A program made the translations under genes and the position numbers. Positions 8,114 through 11,887 of a stretch of DNA of 11,887 bases are shown in pieces (within the stretch, counting starts at the first letter, position 1; every line of letters begins with the position of its first letter). The notes beneath the pieces were generated by a model. That model saw nothing but the letters and a program-made list of their open reading frames with translations. It ran no database searches and was not told the DNA's origin. The stretch spans positions 1-11,887 of the forward strand of contig CAKZVN010000225.1 in NCBI GenBank assembly GCA_937922105.1, read 5' to 3'. This DNA is from an uncultured Litorilinea sp. Lineage in GTDB: Bacteria; Chloroflexota; Anaerolineae; Caldilineales; Caldilineaceae.

Positions 8114-8150
8114 TCACCGTCCTGGAAACTCGCAGCGTCCAGGACGGTGA
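8114..8150 (+). repeat. Perfect 13-bp inverted repeat (strong hairpin) between the ceramidase-like and GH116 genes
   Basis: Arms TCACCGTCCTGGA (8114-8126) and TCCAGGACGGTGA (8138-8150) are exact reverse complements around an 11-base loop; one more G-U pair can form outside in RNA. It begins 54 bases after the ceramidase-like stop and ends 29 bases before the GH116 ATG. No run of T follows, so it is not a standard intrinsic terminator. It may be an attenuator, an mRNA-stabilising or processing element in a two-gene transcript, or a binding site for a dimeric regulator. Confidence 0.75.
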
Positions 8151-8165
8151 TCAAACCCATCGCAC

Positions 8166-8179
8166 AAAGGAGTGCCTCC
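8166..8179 (+). promoter_or_regulatory. Ribosome binding site of the GH116 gene, with possible self-pairing
   Basis: AAAGGAG at 8166-8172 lies 7 bases before ATG 8180, an excellent site that fixes the start and rules out the earlier in-frame GTG at 8147 inside the hairpin arm. GGAG (8169-8172) can pair with CTCC (8176-8179) over a 3-base loop; the stem is too short to be confident that it blocks the site. Confidence 0.6.
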
Positions 8180-10816
8180 ATGCCCGACCACGACCCTTTC
8201 CTCTATCGCGGGGCCAAGACCGCGCAGATTTCCTTTCCTCTGGGCGGCATCGGCTCCGGCTCCATCGGGCTAGCCGGCAACGGTCGTCTGGTGGACTGGG
8301 AGATTTTCAATCGGCCCAATAAAGGCAGCGTCAACGGCTTCTCGCACTTTGCCCTGCGCGTCGAGCGCCAAAACCCGGAAGGCGCAGGTGAGGTGATCGC
8401 CGCGCGCATCCTCCACGGTGATTTGCATCCACCCTACCAGGGCGAGTTCACCGGCAGCCGCTTTCGTTCCTTCGGCTGGGGGCCGCGGCGCGAATACCTG
8501 ACCGGCCTGCCCCACTTCCCGGAGGTCAGCTTCCGCGGCGAGTTTCCCCTCGCCGAATTGACCTTTCACGAGGACGGCTTCCCTGGTCAAGCCGGCCTGA
8601 CTGCGTTCAATCCCTTCATCCCCACCAACGACCGCGACTCCAGCATCCCCGCAGCCTTCTTCGAGTTTCGCATCACCAACCCCACCGCGGAGCCGCTCCT
8701 CTACACATTGGTGGGCGTGTTGGGCAACCCGCTGCCCGCCAACAACATCAACCGCGTGAGCAAAGAGCCGTGGGGACACGCCCTGCATCTCCGCAGTGAC
8801 GGCGTGCACCCCGGCGACACCGGCTACGGCGATCTCACGCTGGCTACCGACGCCGCGCGCGCGGCGGACGTGACCGTCAGCTACCAGGAGTACTGGTTCC
8901 GCGGGGCCTGGTTCGACAACCTGGAGGTCTACTGGCACGACCTGATGACGCCCGGCCCCTTCCACAACCGCGTCTACCACGGCAAGGAGGCGGGCGCGCA
9001 CAACGAGGGCCTGCTGGCGGTCCATATTCCGGTCGCCGCGGGCGCGACGCGCAGCGTGCGCTTTGTCATCACCTGGAACTTCCCCAACTGTGAGAACTAT
9101 TGGAAAACGCCGCCGCCGGTGCGCGCCGACGGCACACGCGGCTGGCGCAACTACTACGCCACCCAGTGGGCCGATTCCCTGGCGAGCGCGGCCTACTGTC
9201 TGAGCCACTGGGAGCGGTTGGCCACGGAGACGCAGCGTTTCCACGACGCGCTCTTTGCGTCCAGCTTGCCCGCGGCTGCGCTGGATGCTGTCTCTGCGAA
9301 CATCTCCATCCTCAAGTCGCCCACCGTGCTGCGTGTCGAGGACGGGACTTTCTACGGCTGGGAGGGCTGCCACCCCGACGCCGGTTGTTGCGAGGGCAGT
9401 TGTACCCATGTTTGGAACTATGCCCAGGCGCTCCCCTTCCTGTTCCCCAGCCTGGAACGCTCCATGCGCGAGGCGGACTACCATTACAACTTGCTGCCCA
9501 CCGGCGCCATGCCCTTCCGCATCCAACTGCCCCTGGGCAGTGGTACGTGGGACTTCCGCCCCTGTGCCGACGGCCAATTCGGCGGCGTGCTCAAGACCTA
9601 TCGCGACTGGAAAATCTGCGGCGACACAGAGTGGCTGCGCAAACTTTGGCCCGCGGTCAAAGCCTCACTGGAATTCGCCTGGAGTCCCGACAACATTGAC
9701 CGCTGGGACCCGCAGCGCACGGGCGTGCTCTGGGGTCGCCAACACCACACGCTGGATATGGAACTGTTCGGCCCCAACTCGTGGTTGACCGGCATGTATT
9801 TGGGCGCGCTCAAAGCCGCCGCGGCAATGGCGGACGCGCTGGGCGAAACGGAGTGCGCGGCTGAGTACCGCGCCATCTTTGCCCGCGGCAAACGCTGGGC
9901 CGACGAGCATCTTTTCAACGGCGAGTATTATGTCCAGCGCATTGACCTGCGCGACCGCACCATCATCGAAGCCTTTGCCGACGATGCGGTGCTCCAAGGC
10001 GGCTCGGCGCTGGCGGCCTACTGGACCGCGGAGCATGGCGAGATCAAGTACCAGATCGGCGAGGGCAGCAGCATCGACCAGGTGTTGGGCCAGTGGCACG
10101 CGTCGCTCTACGGGTTGGGCGAGATCTTCGACCCCGCCCAGGTGGCCCAGGCCAACCGCGCCATCTTCAAGTACAACTACATCCCGGTCATGCGCGAGGT
10201 CTACAACCCCTGTCGCATCTACTGTCTCAACGACGAGGGCGGCTTGGTAATCTGCGCGTGGCCGGAAGGCGCGCAGAAACCGGTAATCCCTGCGCCCTAT
10301 TCACAAGAGACCATGAACGGCTTCGAGTATGCCGCCGCCACCCACATGATCATGACCGGCATGGTGGAGGAGGGCATGACCTGTGTCGCGGCTGTGCGAC
10401 GGCGCTATGACGGCGAGCGCCGCAACCCGTGGAACGAGTTCGAGTGCGGCTCCAACTATGCGCGCTCGATGGCTTCCTATGCGTTGCTGCTGGCGTTCAG
10501 CGGGTTCCGCTTCGACTTGAGCCGCGGCATGGTGGGCTTCGACCCGCTGCCCGCGGCGGGCCGGGAGTGTCGCTTCTTCTGGTCGCTGGAAGGCGCGTGG
10601 GGCGAATGGGTGCGCGCCGACGACGCCACGACGCTGCGCGTGCTCTACGGCGCGCTGGCGGTGCGGACCCTCGCGCTGCCCTACCTAGCGGGCGAGTCCG
10701 TGCAAGTGACTCACAACGGCGCGGCGCTGGAGGTCACCGCCGCAGGTGACGAACTCCACTTGGCTGCGGCGGTCACCCTGCACGCCGGGGATGACCTCAC
10801 CGTCACCCGCGGTTAG
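8180..10816 (+). CDS. GH116 family glycoside hydrolase (beta-glucosidase / non-lysosomal glucosylceramidase type)
   Basis: An 878-residue protein of glycoside hydrolase family 116, which includes human GBA2 and archaeal and bacterial beta-glucosidases, beta-xylosidases and N-acetylglucosaminidases. The N-terminal beta domain opens with ISFPLGGIGSGSIGL and VDWEIFNRP and runs to roughly residue 330. The (alpha/alpha)6 catalytic domain covers about 370-800. Glu395 in YGWEG lines up with the GBA2 nucleophile (LEG). Asp526 in HTLDMELFGP lines up with the acid/base Asp of the family. THVWNYAQALPFLFP and GTWDFRPCADGQFGG are strong family marks. Four cysteines cluster beside the nucleophile (397, 403, 404, 408), unlike GBA2. 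There is no signal peptide or membrane segment, so it acts in the cytoplasm on an imported or internal substrate. The exact sugar and aglycone cannot be read from the sequence. Its neighbour upstream is ceramidase-like. Its stop TAG overlaps the stop of the convergent serine hydrolase gene. Confidence 0.92.
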   Translation: MPDHDPFLYRGAKTAQISFPLGGIGSGSIGLAGNGRLVDWEIFNRPNKGSVNGFSHFALRVERQNPEGAGEVIAARILHGDLHPPYQGEFTGSRFRSFGWGPRREYLTGLPHFPEVSFRGEFPLAELTFHEDGFPGQAGLTAFNPFIPTNDRDSSIPAAFFEFRITNPTAEPLLYTLVGVLGNPLPANNINRVSKEPWGHALHLRSDGVHPGDTGYGDLTLATDAARAADVTVSYQEYWFRGAWFDNLEVYWHDLMTPGPFHNRVYHGKEAGAHNEGLLAVHIPVAAGATRSVRFVITWNFPNCENYWKTPPPVRADGTRGWRNYYATQWADSLASAAYCLSHWERLATETQRFHDALFASSLPAAALDAVSANISILKSPTVLRVEDGTFYGWEGCHPDAGCCEGSCTHVWNYAQALPFLFPSLERSMREADYHYNLLPTGAMPFRIQLPLGSGTWDFRPCADGQFGGVLKTYRDWKICGDTEWLRKLWPAVKASLEFAWSPDNIDRWDPQRTGVLWGRQHHTLDMELFGPNSWLTGMYLGALKAAAAMADALGETECAAEYRAIFARGKRWADEHLFNGEYYVQRIDLRDRTIIEAFADDAVLQGGSALAAYWTAEHGEIKYQIGEGSSIDQVLGQWHASLYGLGEIFDPAQVAQANRAIFKYNYIPVMREVYNPCRIYCLNDEGGLVICAWPEGAQKPVIPAPYSQETMNGFEYAAATHMIMTGMVEEGMTCVAAVRRRYDGERRNPWNEFECGSNYARSMASYALLLAFSGFRFDLSRGMVGFDPLPAAGRECRFFWSLEGAWGEWVRADDATTLRVLYGALAVRTLALPYLAGESVQVTHNGAALEVTAAGDELHLAAAVTLHAGDDLTVTRG

Positions 10817-11887
10817 CCGATCAGCCAGCCCCAGTACTGGAACCACGCCAGGAGCACGACGCCCATCACGATCAACAGGCTGTGATGCAAGCGCCCCACC
10901 CACGACCCGCGACCGCGTCGCCACGCCGATGCGGTCGCGGCGATCAGGGCGACGAGCGCCGCCGCCATGCCCCAGGGCAGCGCGGTAGCAACGTGGACCG
11001 GGAGCGTGTCGCCGAAAAAGACATGCGGCACGCCATAGCGCGGATCCATGTCGAACAAGGCTGTCGCAAAAGCGACGATGAACGCCACCAGACAAAGCGC
11101 AAATGCGCTCGCCGCCCAGCGCGCCCACACGAGGCCTACCGGACGATGCACGCGGCGCAGCCTTCGCACCAACGCCGCCACTCCCCACCCCAACGTAGAG
11201 CCGGCAAAGAGCAGCAACGTCGCCAGGATGAGCAGCGCCGCGACCGAGAGCGTGGCATACCACGGCACGCGAAAGGCCGCGGTCAGCGTTAAGCCGGGAA
11301 TCGCCGCGTTGCCGTCCTGCGCCAGCCACATAACGCCCTGAGCGTCACGCCGGAACGCCAGCAGGCTTTCATCCCCGGCGCGACGATACAGCCCCCCCGC
11401 CACCTCCACATAGCGCGCGGGCACATTCGCCTGTGTCACCAGCAGCGCGCCGTCCGTGTCCGACGTGACCTGTGCGCCGTCAAAGAGGCGCAGGATGCGC
11501 CCCGCGCCGCGAAACTGCGCACGCGCCGGGTGATACTCCCCGAGATAGGCTGCGTTACGCTGCGCCGCATCGGCGGGCGGGGTGGGGTCCGGGTCACGTT
11601 GCCGGTCCGGTTCCAACTGGCGCCCCAGCGCATCCACCAGGGCCGCGCGCGCCGTCACCCCGTTCAAACCGTTGTAGGCAACGAAGAACGCCAGGTCCAA
11701 GTCCGGGATCAAATAGAGACCGGTGTGAAATTGGAGAATCGAGCCGCCGTGCGACAGCACGCGATGCCCTGCGATCTGCTTTTCGATCCACCCCAGCGCC
11801 CGCTCAGCCGCACCCCGATTGTGCGCCCCGTACCCCATCAGCTTCAGCCCTCTCCGCCAGTGGCTGAACCCGAACCGCACGGCCTCC
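10813..11887 (-). CDS. Serine hydrolase (beta-lactamase/PBP-like family), C-terminal part with membrane tail, cut by window edge
   Basis: The last 357 or so residues of a protein whose N-terminus lies beyond the right edge; GTG at 11880 is most likely an internal Val, since the frame is open to the end. GLKLMGYG, ALGW and VLSHGGSILQFHTGLYLIPDLDLAFFVAYNG match the end of the class C beta-lactamase-like domain. HGG is the counterpart of the KTG triad. The catalytic SxxK and YxN motifs are outside the window. Next comes a small beta domain (YLGEYHPAR, then DGALLV, LLAFRRD) often found after such hydrolases. Finally there are four predicted membrane segments, at about 208-238, 251-276, 294-320 and 333-353 counted from that GTG. 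The known family comprises peptidases, esterases and D-aminopeptidases, usually extracytoplasmic; the substrate here is unknown. The membrane tail should anchor the catalytic domain outside. Its stop TAA (10815-10813) overlaps the GH116 stop tail to tail. Confidence 0.85.
   Translation of the reverse strand, partial: EAVRFGFSHWRRGLKLMGYGAHNRGAAERALGWIEKQIAGHRVLSHGGSILQFHTGLYLIPDLDLAFFVAYNGLNGVTARAALVDALGRQLEPDRQRDPDPTPPADAAQRNAAYLGEYHPARAQFRGAGRILRLFDGAQVTSDTDGALLVTQANVPARYVEVAGGLYRRAGDESLLAFRRDAQGVMWLAQDGNAAIPGLTLTAAFRVPWYATLSVAALLILATLLLFAGSTLGWGVAALVRRLRRVHRPVGLVWARWAASAFALCLVAFIVAFATALFDMDPRYGVPHVFFGDTLPVHVATALPWGMAAALVALIAATASAWRRGRGSWVGRLHHSLLIVMGVVLLAWFQYWGWLIG

Noticed and set aside
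8270..9577. Minus-strand open frame (435 codons) within the GH116 gene
   Set aside because: Antisense to the strongly conserved GH116 coding sequence, with no recognisable motif.

Overview
This 11.9 kb window is high-GC bacterial chromosomal DNA, densely coded, with short intergenic gaps. The gene families and the protein style (a free-living 2-oxoacid dehydrogenase E2/E3 pair, a stand-alone Nfu N-domain protein, a ceramidase-like protein and a GH116 glycosidase) would fit a member of the Chloroflexota. That placement is inference from gene content, not from any marker gene. There are no tRNA or rRNA genes, no CRISPR array, no insertion sequence, and no plasmid or phage functions.

Region 1 (1-5989, minus strand) reads as one long, tightly spaced gene run. 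In transcription order it holds: a stand-alone Nfu/NifU N-terminal-domain protein (5989-5684), a threonine-nucleophile asparaginase/isoaspartyl peptidase (overlapping it by 4 bases), a dihydrolipoamide acyltransferase E2, a dihydrolipoamide dehydrogenase E3 (lpdA), a hotdog acyl-CoA thioesterase, a metallo-beta-lactamase-fold hydrolase, and the start of an NAD-dependent sugar epimerase cut by the window edge. A good -10 box sits 6 bases before the Nfu start codon, so the run may begin with a leaderless transcript. No E1 genes of the 2-oxoacid dehydrogenase and no lipoyl synthase are in the window.

Region 2 (6183-8179) holds a Rid/YjgF-family gene on the minus strand. It is divergent from a plus-strand gene of the neutral/alkaline ceramidase family. 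Between them is a convincing plus-strand sigma-70-type promoter (TTGACA, 18 bases, TACGAT). The ceramidase-like gene has no ATG or GTG start. It starts either at TTG 6774 or, judging by the ribosome binding site, at a rarer codon near 6747.

Region 3 (8061-10816) holds a perfect 13-bp inverted repeat, followed by an 878-residue GH116 glycoside hydrolase related to GBA2 (non-lysosomal glucosylceramidase) on the plus strand. It lies just downstream of the ceramidase-like gene. The pairing recalls the two steps of glucosylceramide breakdown, but the ceramidase-like protein lacks the family's serine nucleophile, so the real substrate is open.

Region 4 (10813-11887) is the C-terminal part of a serine hydrolase of the class C beta-lactamase/penicillin-binding-protein family with a four-helix membrane tail, on the minus strand. 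Its stop codon overlaps the stop codon of the GH116 gene.

The most notable points are: a metallo-beta-lactamase-fold enzyme that has lost both histidines of metal site 2, the linkage of an Nfu-type protein with lipoyl-dependent enzymes, the ceramidase-like/GH116 pair with a strong hairpin between them, and the unusual starts of two genes. I found no clearly new defence or mobile system here.
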